DNA of 47,506 nt from Rhodothermaceae bacterium bin80. Its GTDB lineage: Bacteria; Bacteroidota; Rhodothermia; Rhodothermales; Bin80. A program made the position numbers and the translations under genes. Under the pieces are notes generated by a model, which saw only the letters and a program-made list of their open reading frames with translations, did no database searches and was not told the origin of the DNA. Location: positions 1 to 47,506 of the forward strand of contig MPNB01000020.1 in the NCBI GenBank assembly GCA_002238805.1, given 5' to 3'. Positions 33,759 to 43,339 of this stretch are shown in pieces. Position 1 is the first letter of the stretch; each line of letters begins with the position of its first letter.

Positions 33759-35333
33759 CTAAGACAGTTGGAGGTTCATAGGCGCGGGATCAAATAGTCG
33801 GGAATCCATAATGCTCAATGAAGGGCTAACCTTAAGCTTCAGGACGGTTTGTGCCAGAACATCACGCTCAAGATCAATCCCCGGGGCAATCTCGGTCACA
33901 GTCAGTCCCTCGGGCAGCAGACGCAGCACACAGCGTTCTGTAATGTAGGTGATCTGCTGCCCTAAGCGAAGGGCCCGGCGCCCGCTGAAAGAAACGTGTT
34001 CTACAGTCGGCACCAGTTTCTGGATTTTACCCTCCCTGAGAATGTTCAGCTTGCCTCCTTCGACGATAAGATGCAGTCCACCGGTTGTATATGTGCCGAC
34101 AAACGTGAGGTTACGTGCAGCGGCTGTGATGTCAATGAAGCCTCCTACGCCTGCAGTAACATGAGGGTGGGCAGCTAGGCGTGAGACATTGACGCATCCC
34201 TGTGCATCAATTTGCATGAAAGACAGCAGGCTTTGATCGAACCTGCCGCCCTGGAAATAAGTGAACTGATCAGGTGATGCGAGGATGGCCTGTGCACCGG
34301 AGGCACAGCCAAACTGAAAATCCAGGAGAGGAATACCCCCGACGGCCCCCTGTTCAATGACCCAGGTCACGGCATCAGACAATCCTTCTTCCAACAGGAT
34401 ACGAGGTACCTGTGCGGATACTCCAAAGCCCAGATTTACTGCATCACCTTGCTGCAATTCCATTGCAGCCCGACGCGCCATAGGTTTGTACGCTCCCCAG
34501 GGCATGAGATCGTAGGTAATTCCCTTGGGGTGTTTTTCACCGCTGATTGTCGGATCGTAGTCCGTGTTGGTGGTTTGCATCTGATCTGGCGCAGTGACCA
34601 CGTAGTCTACTACAACACCGGGTACTCTGACGTCCTGTGATTTTAATGTCCCGGAGTCTACCACACGTTTAACCTGGGCAATCACAATACCACCGTTGTT
34701 GTGAGCTGCAAGCGCTTGGTCGTAGATGCCGAGGAAACCCCCTTCGTGCTCTGTGGTAATGTTGCCGTTCCTGTCTGCTGTGGTTCCTCGAATGATAGCT
34801 ACATCAACGGGTATTGATCGGTAAAACAGCCATTCATCATCATCAAAAGTAACCCGTTCAACGACACCGGGAGGGCTGCAGTCGTTCATCCGCGCACCAA
34901 GAAGCCGGGGATCAACAAACGTGTCCATTCCCACTTTGGTGAGTATTCCGGGTCTATGCGCTGCGGCTTCACGATGCATGTGATACAACACTCCACTGGG
35001 CAGGTTATAGGCCTCGACACGGTTTTCGTCAATCATTTGCCATATCCTGGGGGAGGGCATAGAAGAGGGGCCGCTCGGCAAGGATCCAGCGACCACACGT
35101 TTCAGCAGGCCATCATGGGCTAAATGGTCAATCCCATCAATGCCATACATATCACCTGCTGCAATGGGATGAATTGCGGTCAATCTGCGTGGTTGACCTG
35201 TATTGGCGAAGCGTTGGCCGATAGCAGACAGCATTGCATCAGGACAGCCCAGACCACTTGATGAGCTCACGGTTACGACCGCGTCATTTTTGATCTGCTC
35301 GGCGGCAAAGGCGAATGAGCAAAACTCAGGCAT
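33759..35333 (-). CDS. Fused CoA-transferase (acetate/propionate type)
   Basis: The 524-residue protein contains both alpha and beta halves of a family I CoA-transferase in one chain. The N-terminal half has SSSSGLGCPDAML and the C-terminal half has VTWVIEQGAVGGIP (322-335), where Glu327 is expected to form the covalent thioester. LGFGVSAQVP (301-310) is the CoA-binding loop before it. Such enzymes move CoA from acetyl- or propionyl-CoA to an organic acid. It overlaps the Gfo/Idh gene by 8 bp and is followed by the hydratase, giving an acid-activation step in the pathway. Confidence 0.9.
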   Translation of the reverse strand: MPEFCSFAFAAEQIKNDAVVTVSSSSGLGCPDAMLSAIGQRFANTGQPRRLTAIHPIAAGDMYGIDGIDHLAHDGLLKRVVAGSLPSGPSSMPSPRIWQMIDENRVEAYNLPSGVLYHMHREAAAHRPGILTKVGMDTFVDPRLLGARMNDCSPPGVVERVTFDDDEWLFYRSIPVDVAIIRGTTADRNGNITTEHEGGFLGIYDQALAAHNNGGIVIAQVKRVVDSGTLKSQDVRVPGVVVDYVVTAPDQMQTTNTDYDPTISGEKHPKGITYDLMPWGAYKPMARRAAMELQQGDAVNLGFGVSAQVPRILLEEGLSDAVTWVIEQGAVGGIPLLDFQFGCASGAQAILASPDQFTYFQGGRFDQSLLSFMQIDAQGCVNVSRLAAHPHVTAGVGGFIDITAAARNLTFVGTYTTGGLHLIVEGGKLNILREGKIQKLVPTVEHVSFSGRRALRLGQQITYITERCVLRLLPEGLTVTEIAPGIDLERDVLAQTVLKLKVSPSLSIMDSRLFDPAPMNLQLS

Positions 35334-36339
35334 AGGTTACTTTGACGTGTGAACTCGTTTGCGCTGCCTGTTCGACTGCCAAGGCAACGGCGAGCGAACG
35401 AATGCCATCCTCGGCTGTTGCTGCGGGAGTTCCATTGCCCTGAACGGCATTATTGAAGCATTTTACTGCACGTTCGTAAAGGTTGGTATGGGGTGGAAGC
35501 TCAACTTTTTCAACCTGATCACCACGGCGGAGGGTGATATTTCCAATGGGTTGCTGAGTCATGACATCTGTGGCAATCAAAGATCCGTTTGTGCCATGAA
35601 CTTGAAGTCCAGTTCCAGCGTGGCCAACTACGAATGAGTCATGGAATTGCGCCAGCGTGCCGTTGTTAAACCGCATGATACCCATTACCGTGTCGGCGAT
35701 TCCGTGTTCTCCGAGACCTTGAGCTGAAGTGAACGCCGTCACCGACTCAACCTCGTCATCCAAAATGAATCGAAGGGTATCTGTGTCATGAACGGTTATA
35801 TCCAGAACAACTCCGGCCCCGGTTGCGGGATCCTTAATCCGCCAGGTCTGCAAATGGGGTGGCAGCATAACAGCGTGGAACACTCGAACCGCGAGTGGCT
35901 GCCCAATTGCACCGTCCTGGACAAGCGCACGAATTTTGCGGTGAGTGACAGCGTTACGCAGATGGTGATTGGTCCCCATGACTACGCCAGCTGTTGCGCA
36001 GGCTTGAGCCATTTGTCGTGCGTCGGCAAGTGATAAGGCAAGGGGTTTCTCACAGAGCACATGTTTTTGGGCAGCCGCAGCGGCCAGTGTTTGTGGCTTA
36101 TGCAGCTCATTGGTGGTTCCCACGTAGACTACATCTATGTCTGGATCTGCCAGAAATGCATCAAGATCTGTGTATGTGCGTGCAATGCCGAATTGTGCTT
36201 TAAAATCCTGTCCGCGCTGATGAGATCGACTCAGAATGGCGGTTACCTGGCTTTCGGGGTTCGCATTAATGGCATCGATCATCCATTCCTTGGCGATCGT
36301 GCTTGCACCGATAATTCCCCAGTTGATAGACGACTTCAC
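35326..36339 (-). CDS. Gfo/Idh/MocA-family oxidoreductase
   Basis: The 337-residue NAD(P)-dependent enzyme has a Rossmann motif GIIGASTIAKE (8-18), CEKPLALS near residues 95-102 and a C-terminal domain ending AVALAVEQAAQTSS. This family oxidises or reduces hydroxyl groups on sugars, inositols and related acids. It is the first gene of the operon. A tentative promoter lies 36-43 bp upstream of the ATG. Its presence beside a CUT1-type sugar importer suggests that the imported compound is sugar- or polyol-like. Confidence 0.88.
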   Translation of the reverse strand: MKSSINWGIIGASTIAKEWMIDAINANPESQVTAILSRSHQRGQDFKAQFGIARTYTDLDAFLADPDIDVVYVGTTNELHKPQTLAAAAAQKHVLCEKPLALSLADARQMAQACATAGVVMGTNHHLRNAVTHRKIRALVQDGAIGQPLAVRVFHAVMLPPHLQTWRIKDPATGAGVVLDITVHDTDTLRFILDDEVESVTAFTSAQGLGEHGIADTVMGIMRFNNGTLAQFHDSFVVGHAGTGLQVHGTNGSLIATDVMTQQPIGNITLRRGDQVEKVELPPHTNLYERAVKCFNNAVQGNGTPAATAEDGIRSLAVALAVEQAAQTSSHVKVTYA

Positions 36340-36374
36340 TTTCTGTTTTGGATGGTTGTGATTGGGAGCGTGGA

Positions 36375-36407
36375 TAAATTTAACTGATCAGGTGCAATCA
36401 ACGCAAA
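36375..36407 (-). promoter_or_regulatory. Tentative Bacteroidota-type promoter of the ten-gene operon
   Basis: On the minus strand TTTG (36407-36404) is followed after 21 bp by TAAATTTA (36382-36375), one base off the TAnnTTTG -7 consensus and at the expected distance from the -33 box. A start near 36368 would give a leader of about 30 nt before the ATG at 36339. Confidence 0.35.
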
Positions 36408-36620
36408 TGCACAGGTAGATTGCAGAAACCCTTTGGATCCCGGATAAGTCTAGCCTCGTTGTGGTATAACCATCGGGTTTACTGAGCACGTCGTTTTACG
36501 TACGATTGTGGTGATGTATGATCAACACGTCGTATCAGTGTATTCGAGTATGTCCAGGGGAGCCTGTGAAGTACCTCAATATTTTCATGAATTAGCAATT
36601 GAAATTCCTGAATTGGATAA

Positions 36621-37370
36621 ATGAATATAGCCGTATGCATTAAGCAGACAGCCGATACGGAATCCCGCCCCACATTGAGCGCTGATAGGTCCCGTGTTGA
36701 GGAAGAGGGCCTCGTCTGGATAATAAATCCGCATGACGAGTCTGCCATTGAGGTAGCGGTGCGTCTGCGTGATGAGCGGGGTGGTACAGTCACGCTCCTA
36801 GCCCTCGGACCGGATCGCGTAGAAAGCGCACTCAGGCAGGGTTTAGCCATAGGTGCCGACTTTGCTGTTCATCTTCAGTGTGATGCTATGCCGGATGATC
36901 CAAAGACTGTCGCGGGCGCGCTCGCACACATTATTAGCACGCGTGATTTCGACTTGGTCCTAACGGGTGAGGTAGCTATCGATGGTGCAGGAGCTCAAGT
37001 GCCTCAGCGGTTAGGGGTGCTGCTGAATTGGCCATGCGTTACCGGGGTTGAAGAATTGAAAGTAACCTCAGATGGATTGACCGCCCGACATCCGGTTGAG
37101 CAGGGCGACGAAATTCACATATGCAATCTGCCGGCAATCATCGGCATTAATCGCCGGATTGGTGAACCGCGCTACCCGTCCTTCAGAGGTATTATGAAGG
37201 CAAAGCGTAAGCCCATAGAAAAAGAGGCAGCTGTACTTGAGTTTGCTCAGCTTCGGATTGAGTCATTGGCTTTGCCGGCATCAAGGTCAGACGGTAAAAT
37301 TTTGACTTACGAAGATGGGGTTGCAGCGCGAGTCGTCGCGCTCCTGCGTGAGGAGGCAAAAGTTATCTGA
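36621..37370 (+). CDS. etfB: Electron transfer flavoprotein beta subunit
   Basis: The 249-residue protein begins AVCIKQTADTE and has LAIGADFAVHL, FDLVLTGEVAIDGAGAQVP and the diagnostic GINRRIGEPRYPSFRGIMKAK segment, split here as GINRRIGEPRYPS and FRGIMKAKRKP. It binds AMP and, with the alpha subunit, FAD; together they pass electrons from acyl-CoA dehydrogenases to the respiratory chain. etfA follows after 7 bp. The pair is divergent from the catabolic operon, a possible functional link to acyl-CoA oxidation. Confidence 0.95.
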   Translation: MNIAVCIKQTADTESRPTLSADRSRVEEEGLVWIINPHDESAIEVAVRLRDERGGTVTLLALGPDRVESALRQGLAIGADFAVHLQCDAMPDDPKTVAGALAHIISTRDFDLVLTGEVAIDGAGAQVPQRLGVLLNWPCVTGVEELKVTSDGLTARHPVEQGDEIHICNLPAIIGINRRIGEPRYPSFRGIMKAKRKPIEKEAAVLEFAQLRIESLALPASRSDGKILTYEDGVAARVVALLREEAKVI

Positions 37371-37377
37371 GAGTAAA

Positions 37378-38331
37378 ATGTTCAAAGTTCTGGTTATAGC
37401 GGAATCAAGCGGCTCTCGCCTGACCATATCAACCCTGGAAGTATGCAGGGTTGCGTCCGAACTCTCTATGCTTTTGGGCGGTCACTGGGAGATGCTGGTT
37501 GATCATCAGACCGAGGAAGCCGCCGGTGCCATCGCTCCGAGGGTCTCTTCCTTTGATCTGCGGGAAATCGCATACCCGGGCCCTGAGATGCTGTCTGATA
37601 TTGTAGCCCAAGTTACAAAGGCGGTGAACCTGGTCATCATGCCGGCCACGTCAACGGGCAAAGATGTGATGGGGCGGCTTGCACAGAAGCTGGATGCTCC
37701 ACTGGCACAGGACTGTATGGGTTTCGAGGTGGTCGCGGGCAGACCTGTGTTCAAACGAGCGCTGTACGGGGGGAAGGTGACAGCTAATGTAGAACTGTCA
37801 GGAAAGCTGACCTTGGTCAGTTTTCGACCAAGAGCCCACGCACCAATCCAGCAATCAGATGAATTTGTGAAAGCGAATCCATGTATGGTGAGCATTCCCG
37901 AGTTGATGACTGCGGTCAAACTTCAGCCAAAAGCTTCAAGCGAGCGTCCTGATGTGACGGAAGCCTCAATTGTGGTTAGTGGAGGTCGGGGTCTGCAGGG
38001 ACCAGAGAACTGGTATGTGCTTGAGGATCTACTGGATGCACTTGGCCCGAATGCTGCCTTGGCCTGTTCGCGTCCGGTGAGCGATGAGAATTGGCGCCCG
38101 CACAGCGAACATGTGGGCCAGACTGGCCGTGCGGTCGCCCCCGATCTATATATCGCAGCGGGGATTTCGGGGGCAACGCAGCACGTAGCTGGTATCGTTC
38201 GCTCGAAGTGTATTCTTGCAATTAACAAGGATCCGGCGGCACCGATTTTCAAAGTTGCCGATTATGGCATCGTCGGAGATTTGTTTGAAGTCGTTCCGGC
38301 ACTTGCGGCCGCCATCCGTCGTGGAGCATAG
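37378..38331 (+). CDS. etfA: Electron transfer flavoprotein alpha subunit
   Basis: This 317-residue protein starts at the ATG at 37378 (MFKVLVIAESS). An earlier in-frame start would overlap etfB. The C-terminal FAD domain is intact: VSGGRGLQGPENW, SRPVSDENWRPHSEHVGQTG, PDLYIAAGISGATQH and INKDPAAPIFKVADYGIVGD. The N-terminal half is typical of EtfA. With EtfB it forms the soluble flavoprotein dimer that carries electrons from primary dehydrogenases to ETF-ubiquinone oxidoreductase. The following chromate-transporter gene faces the other way. Confidence 0.95.
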   Translation: MFKVLVIAESSGSRLTISTLEVCRVASELSMLLGGHWEMLVDHQTEEAAGAIAPRVSSFDLREIAYPGPEMLSDIVAQVTKAVNLVIMPATSTGKDVMGRLAQKLDAPLAQDCMGFEVVAGRPVFKRALYGGKVTANVELSGKLTLVSFRPRAHAPIQQSDEFVKANPCMVSIPELMTAVKLQPKASSERPDVTEASIVVSGGRGLQGPENWYVLEDLLDALGPNAALACSRPVSDENWRPHSEHVGQTGRAVAPDLYIAAGISGATQHVAGIVRSKCILAINKDPAAPIFKVADYGIVGDLFEVVPALAAAIRRGA

Positions 38332-38441
38332 CCTGATTTGTGCGGCTGCTGAAGATTGTATTTAGCTGGTCTGTACCAATGATTGGCGTGGAACAGTCAA
38401 CGCTCGCCACGCTGGTTAAAGGGGCAAGCCGGGTCGTTAAC

Positions 38442-39542
38442 TCAATTGAGCAATAAGCCAAGGAGTGCACCGCCTGCGACGAGCCAGACTGCGTTTACCT
38501 TGAAGCGCAGACTCGCAACCGTGGCAAGCAGAAAGATCACCGCAGGTGCCCAGCCCGTTAGTACACTAACCCCTAATCGTATCGTCACTACCAGCATAAG
38601 TGCAACTGCACTGACGTTTACAGCATCCAAAAATGATCCCATGAGAGCTGACTTCCGCAGACGGGGAATCAGTGGGTTCAGAATACTGACGAACACAAAG
38701 GACGGCAGGAATATCGCTACAGTGGCCATTACTCCGCCCTGCCAGCCCCCCAGGAATACGCCAATAAATGTGGCAGTAGTGAGCACAGGCCCGGGAGTGA
38801 ATTGACCGATAGCTACTGCGTCCAGTAATTGCTGTTCGGTCAGCCAGCCATAAGTCTGTACTAGGCCTCCCTCCAGAAAGGCGATAAGGACATAACCGCT
38901 TCCATATAGTACAGCACCAACCTTGAGGAAGAACCATCCCAAGTTCCAGATGCTGTACTCCACCTTGGGAGTCTGCAGGAACCCAACAATAAAAGGCAGC
39001 ACTCCGAGGGCTGTTAGACGGCGACGCCACAGGTAGAGTCCACCCAGACCGAGTATACCCCCACCCAGCATGGCGAGCACTTCATTCACCCCCAATAGCA
39101 ATGCTATAGAGACAACAGCACCGATAGGGACCAGTGCCCAGGCCTTAACGGCGGATTTCCCTAAACGCCACAGCGCCCCCAGGATGATTGCGAGTACAGC
39201 AGGCTTAATACCGCGAAGGAACGGTTCGACCTCCGGCACTTCACCATACGAGGCGTACAGCCATCCGAGTACGCCAGTCATGAGTGCTGCGGGCAGGATG
39301 AAGCAGAGTCCTGCAACGACTAAGCCCCCAAAACCACGCTGTTCATAGCCGACATGCATGGCCATCTCGGTGGAGTTTGGACCGGGAATCAGGTTAGTTG
39401 CACCAACTAGATCCAGGAAGTGCTCTCTGGTAAGCCATTTGCGTCGGGTGACCACCTCGTCATCCATCATTGCGATGACTGCTGCAGGTCCCCCAAACCC
39501 GATAAAACCTAACTTCATAAAAAGTCGTACCAGTTCACCCAT
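38442..39542 (-). CDS. chrA: Chromate transporter family protein (two-domain ChrA)
   Basis: The 366-residue inner-membrane protein has two tandem CHR domains. The first carries LGFIGFGGPAAVIAMM and the second carries AIGQFTPGPVLTTATFIG. The first domain also has NLIPGPNSTEMAMHVGY. About ten hydrophobic segments are visible. Members expel chromate in exchange for protons, but many copies outside resistance loci have unknown physiological anions. No chrB regulator is near. The gene starts 14 bp from the divergent DCC gene, so the two share one promoter region. Confidence 0.9.
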   Translation of the reverse strand: MGELVRLFMKLGFIGFGGPAAVIAMMDDEVVTRRKWLTREHFLDLVGATNLIPGPNSTEMAMHVGYEQRGFGGLVVAGLCFILPAALMTGVLGWLYASYGEVPEVEPFLRGIKPAVLAIILGALWRLGKSAVKAWALVPIGAVVSIALLLGVNEVLAMLGGGILGLGGLYLWRRRLTALGVLPFIVGFLQTPKVEYSIWNLGWFFLKVGAVLYGSGYVLIAFLEGGLVQTYGWLTEQQLLDAVAIGQFTPGPVLTTATFIGVFLGGWQGGVMATVAIFLPSFVFVSILNPLIPRLRKSALMGSFLDAVNVSAVALMLVVTIRLGVSVLTGWAPAVIFLLATVASLRFKVNAVWLVAGGALLGLLLN

Positions 39543-39556
39543 TACACGGTTTTAAT

Positions 39557-39895
39557 TTGATGTCCCGGAAGATAGAGATCAATTACGACGATCAGTGCGT
39601 CTTTTGCCAGCGTTCGATCAATTGGCTTCGCAAACGTGACCGTAGGGGCCGTTTTTCATACGAGGCGCTCCCGCCCGGGGCATCATGCGTTACTTTGCGT
39701 GACGAAGCAGGGACATGGCAGGCATCCACTGCTGCGCTGCGTGCGTTGAGATACTTGGGAGGTGGATGGCGCATAATAGCGTACGCACTGTTGATCATTC
39801 CACGACCGATTCGTGATGCAGTTTACCGGGTTATTGCTCGGAACCGGCGTCGACTGATCACTGATTGCGAAGCAACTCAAAATAGCGCTGAATGA
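39557..39895 (+). CDS. DCC-family (DUF393) thiol-disulfide protein
   Basis: The 112-residue protein has the defining DDQCVFCQRS (11-20), in which the D-x-x-C-x-x-C spacing matches the DCC motif. A basic C-terminal region with a hydrophobic stretch WRIIAYALLIIPRPI follows. The family is thought to reduce or exchange disulfides, often near membranes. It is convergent with the DUF4175 gene, and the two coding regions overlap by 38 bp at their 3' ends. Confidence 0.85.
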   Translation: MMSRKIEINYDDQCVFCQRSINWLRKRDRRGRFSYEALPPGASCVTLRDEAGTWQASTAALRALRYLGGGWRIIAYALLIIPRPIRDAVYRVIARNRRRLITDCEATQNSAE

Positions 39896-42800
39896 GCGCC
39901 TGGTAGTCTTTTGCATACCCACTCTCGAGTGCATCCATGAGCGCGCGTCGCAGTGCATCCTGGGTCAGGTTGTTTTGCAGTTCCCCGGGGCTCACACGCT
40001 CAATGTCGGTACCCCGGCGTCCTTCCCGTCTTTTTTCTTCGCCTCGTTCCTGTAGACTGCGCGAAGCATCCAGTAGTCTGGTCAAAATCTGCTGTTGGCG
40101 CTGTCGCGTTGGGCGGTTCACCTGGCCGATCTGTAATTCCTGAATGGATTCAGCCATCTGTTCAGCGATCCGTTCAAGGTCACCGGCCAGTTGGCTTGCC
40201 AGATCGCGTTCCTGTGCCATTTCGGTGAGCTGACGCCGCATAGCTTCCTGTTGGCCGGCGAGTTGCCGTAGGCGTTCCTGCATATCAGCACTCATGCGCT
40301 CTCCCGGCGATTGCCCAAAAAAATCTTCGAGTGCCTGATTCAATTGATCCTGCTGCATGGCCATTTCCTGGAGCTGCTGAATCATTTGCTCCATAGACAT
40401 TCCTCCGCCGCTGCTGGAGGAAGAAGCATTCATGAGCTGGTCCAGTAAATCGCTCAACAGCAATGCCAGGTTATTCAGGTTGGTCATTGCTTGGGCGGCA
40501 CTAGATTCTGCCGAGAGGCTGTTGCGATCCGTCAGCGCTTCGATGGAAGCCTCCATGCTCATCAGCGCATTGCCGGCAAACTCCTGGACATCCCGTGAAA
40601 GTTGGGGTAAGGTGCGCCCTAAAGACTGGATCGAGTCGGCAACGACTGCACCACCTGTCGCTAAGATTGCTTGTTTTCTTGCAAAATCGCGCAGCAAGGG
40701 GCTGTCTCGAGTGGCATCTGCAATACTGCGACGCAGGTCTTCTTGATCATAAGACAGTCGTAGAACGTTGCTCAGAATCAGTCTCAGAGCGGCCATATTG
40801 ACCTGCATTTGTTGTCCCTGCATTCCAGTTTGGATGTTTTGCAGGTCAGACTGCAATTGCTGCATACTCTGGCTCATTTGCTGCTGGCCCTGGTTAGCTT
40901 GCTGCATTTGGCCAGCCTGCATCTGCTGAGCATTTTCCTGCATGCCTTTGGGTAGCTCCTTTGCTTGAGTTTGTTCGTTGAGCTGCTCCATTTGCTGCAC
41001 AGGGGCTTGTTGCAGTTCCTGCATGCGTTCGGCAATTTCTTCCATCTTGGCTTCCAATGCCGACATCTCTTCGGCGGCTTGCATCTGTTCCTCTGCGAGC
41101 GTCTCAGTCGTTTCTGTCGGGATATCTCCTGCCGTTTGCTCTTCTAGTTTATCCTGTACTTTTTGCAGATCTTCAGCACGTCGCGACGATTCCTCCAGTT
41201 GCTGCTGCACTTGAAAATTTTTGAACAATTCGAGGGCCCGCTCCATTCGTTCTCTGAACATCTCCTCATTGAACTCGAATTTTTCGAGCGATTCCTGCAT
41301 TGCAGCCGGATCAAGTTCAGTGATGGCCTCTTGCAGCTGCTCAAGTGCCTCCGCGAGTTCAGGAGAGTTGATTTCTTCGGTCACATTCTGCAGCTCTTCA
41401 AATATGTCCAGTAATTCGTCACTGACCAGATTGTGGTCCTCCATCTGTTCAGCCGCCTCAGCCATGTTGTTAGCCAGCTCATCTACACGGTTTTGCACGT
41501 CCTCCTGCGCCTGGCGCAAGCTTTCCAAGCTTTGTTGGTCGTCCCAGTCGGCATCCTGCTTCCTTCGAAGCTCGTCGCGCAGCTCTTCAAATTGTTGGCG
41601 TACGTATTCGGCTTCTTCAATGAGTGACTCAAGACCGGACTCTGTTTCATCCTGTGTGGACTCCAGTGCTTCGTATCGTTCAGCAATTGAAGGGAGCCGC
41701 AACTGCTGCGTGGCAGAGATACTCTTCTTAGCACCGTTGTAGCCGTCATTATCCCAAACAGTCACGAAATAACTAATCACATCGCCAGGTACAATATCCA
41801 GACCCGTTGTCGTGTCAAGGTTCCAGAGGTACTGAACCTCGGGGGTGCTTGGCAGCGGCAGCATTATTTCCTGGAAGGTCTCCATGGTATCTCCGAATCT
41901 GCTATCGGACAGTCGCCAGGAGAGCGTAAGCCGTGAAAAACCAAAATCATCTCGGACACGAATATCAAGCGGGACCAACAGTGCGAAATCCATATCTGTT
42001 TGAGGAGCCGGGGAAATTAGTTCTACAAAGGGGTATTGGTCAACGAGGGGGGTAATTGAATAGGTGATCGGATCGAGATTCGAGACACCGCTGGGTGACC
42101 GCAGAATGATGCGATAGCTGGTTTCCTCACGAACCATGATATCTCCGGCCATACCATCAAGAATAATATCACTGTTAGTATTGTCCATAGATAGCCAAGC
42201 TTTAGCATCAGGATCACTCGTCCGAACGCGAATATTTGCTATCGTGCCTTGCAACCCCGTGATATTTCCTGTCCCGGGCGGCAGCTGCTGAGCAGGGAGT
42301 CCTGTGTAGGCAGGGGGGCGCAAGGTTACCTGTAGGTCCCGAAGAATTGGGCGGTCAATTACGCTCACCGCATACCAGGGCGATCTTACAGAACCGGACA
42401 CAGCGCGATATCTCAAGGGCAGGCGAAGGTTGTGTTCCTGGTGTAGGAACTGGCCAGATAAGTCAGATCGGACGCTCTGCGAGCGAATACTATTTTCCCC
42501 AGGCACACCCAACTCGAAGGTTACTGTTTCCGGTAGGATTTCGCCTGAGGCAGTGGCAATTATTGTTAGGGAGTCTCCCTTGGTAATTTCAATATTGCCT
42601 GGGGTAACCGCCAGTGTGAATGGTGCAGGGCGTTCGAAAGTTGTTCCGGGAGAGAATAAGCGAACCGAAGCGTTCCAGAATCCCTGAGGAGCTGCCAATA
42701 TTAGTATGGCGATAAGTCCTAATGGGATTGCTGCATATCGGCTCCGGGCAATTGGTTGCCGCCAGTTCACTTTCTCAATAAGTGGCAAGTTGGATACCTC

Positions 42801-43217
42801 AGTATTGAGTGCTTTCACTGCACCATCTACCAAGGAGCGAGGAGCTGCACTGGCTTCACCATTACAGAGCTCGAGCAAACTGACCAGTCTACTCTGTAGG
42901 TCAGGTTGGCCCTTTGTCACGGTGTGTGCAATTTGTTTGTAGTGTGTGCGGCTAAGCCATCCTGTCACCCAGGGGCGAACTACAAACCATAAAAATAGTG
43001 CAATGCCTGTGCCAATCCAGACCCAGAGGAGTACGCCGCGCCAAGGAGTCGGCATCCATAGGCGCATCTCCACTGTAAGGAGTATAAGCAGCGTACTTGT
43101 GACCGCAGTAATGAGCAGAATAAGACCAACGGCGACACGTTCAGTGATTAGCCGGCCCCAGCAAGCCCGTAGTCGGGTCTGGATTCCGTTTAGAATGCGT
43201 TTGGCTTCTTCACTCAT
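39858..43217 (-). CDS. Large DUF4175 membrane protein with glutamine-rich coiled coil
   Basis: I start at the ATG at 43217 (1,119 residues), since the open frame from 43256 begins with 13 unlikely residues. Three membrane segments are predicted at about 28-50, 62-82 and 161-177. A long beta-rich region with PPAYTGLPAQQLPPG and PLVDQYPFVELISPAP follows (DUF4175 domain). The last 550 or so residues are coiled coil rich in Gln, Glu and Met (MQQANQGQQQMSQSMQQL and neighbours). DUF4175 proteins are often near moxR-DUF58 genes and are of unknown function. It overlaps the DCC gene at its 3' end. Confidence 0.88.
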   Translation of the reverse strand: MSEEAKRILNGIQTRLRACWGRLITERVAVGLILLITAVTSTLLILLTVEMRLWMPTPWRGVLLWVWIGTGIALFLWFVVRPWVTGWLSRTHYKQIAHTVTKGQPDLQSRLVSLLELCNGEASAAPRSLVDGAVKALNTEVSNLPLIEKVNWRQPIARSRYAAIPLGLIAILILAAPQGFWNASVRLFSPGTTFERPAPFTLAVTPGNIEITKGDSLTIIATASGEILPETVTFELGVPGENSIRSQSVRSDLSGQFLHQEHNLRLPLRYRAVSGSVRSPWYAVSVIDRPILRDLQVTLRPPAYTGLPAQQLPPGTGNITGLQGTIANIRVRTSDPDAKAWLSMDNTNSDIILDGMAGDIMVREETSYRIILRSPSGVSNLDPITYSITPLVDQYPFVELISPAPQTDMDFALLVPLDIRVRDDFGFSRLTLSWRLSDSRFGDTMETFQEIMLPLPSTPEVQYLWNLDTTTGLDIVPGDVISYFVTVWDNDGYNGAKKSISATQQLRLPSIAERYEALESTQDETESGLESLIEEAEYVRQQFEELRDELRRKQDADWDDQQSLESLRQAQEDVQNRVDELANNMAEAAEQMEDHNLVSDELLDIFEELQNVTEEINSPELAEALEQLQEAITELDPAAMQESLEKFEFNEEMFRERMERALELFKNFQVQQQLEESSRRAEDLQKVQDKLEEQTAGDIPTETTETLAEEQMQAAEEMSALEAKMEEIAERMQELQQAPVQQMEQLNEQTQAKELPKGMQENAQQMQAGQMQQANQGQQQMSQSMQQLQSDLQNIQTGMQGQQMQVNMAALRLILSNVLRLSYDQEDLRRSIADATRDSPLLRDFARKQAILATGGAVVADSIQSLGRTLPQLSRDVQEFAGNALMSMEASIEALTDRNSLSAESSAAQAMTNLNNLALLLSDLLDQLMNASSSSSGGGMSMEQMIQQLQEMAMQQDQLNQALEDFFGQSPGERMSADMQERLRQLAGQQEAMRRQLTEMAQERDLASQLAGDLERIAEQMAESIQELQIGQVNRPTRQRQQQILTRLLDASRSLQERGEEKRREGRRGTDIERVSPGELQNNLTQDALRRALMDALESGYAKDYQALIQRYFELLRNQ

Positions 43218-43339
43218 GGCGCCATGTGTACAGCTGACTATCATGAACGGTTTCATCAGCTTTTAACGCCAGAGCGGCACATTACAGTATTATCTTTACA
43301 AGTCTGTGATTCGATTTATCCAATAATTCTGATTAATTA

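Noticed and set aside
41221..41742. A serine-rich plus-strand frame of 173 codons
   Set aside because: It is the complement of the Gln/Glu-rich coiled coil in the DUF4175 gene, which explains its composition.
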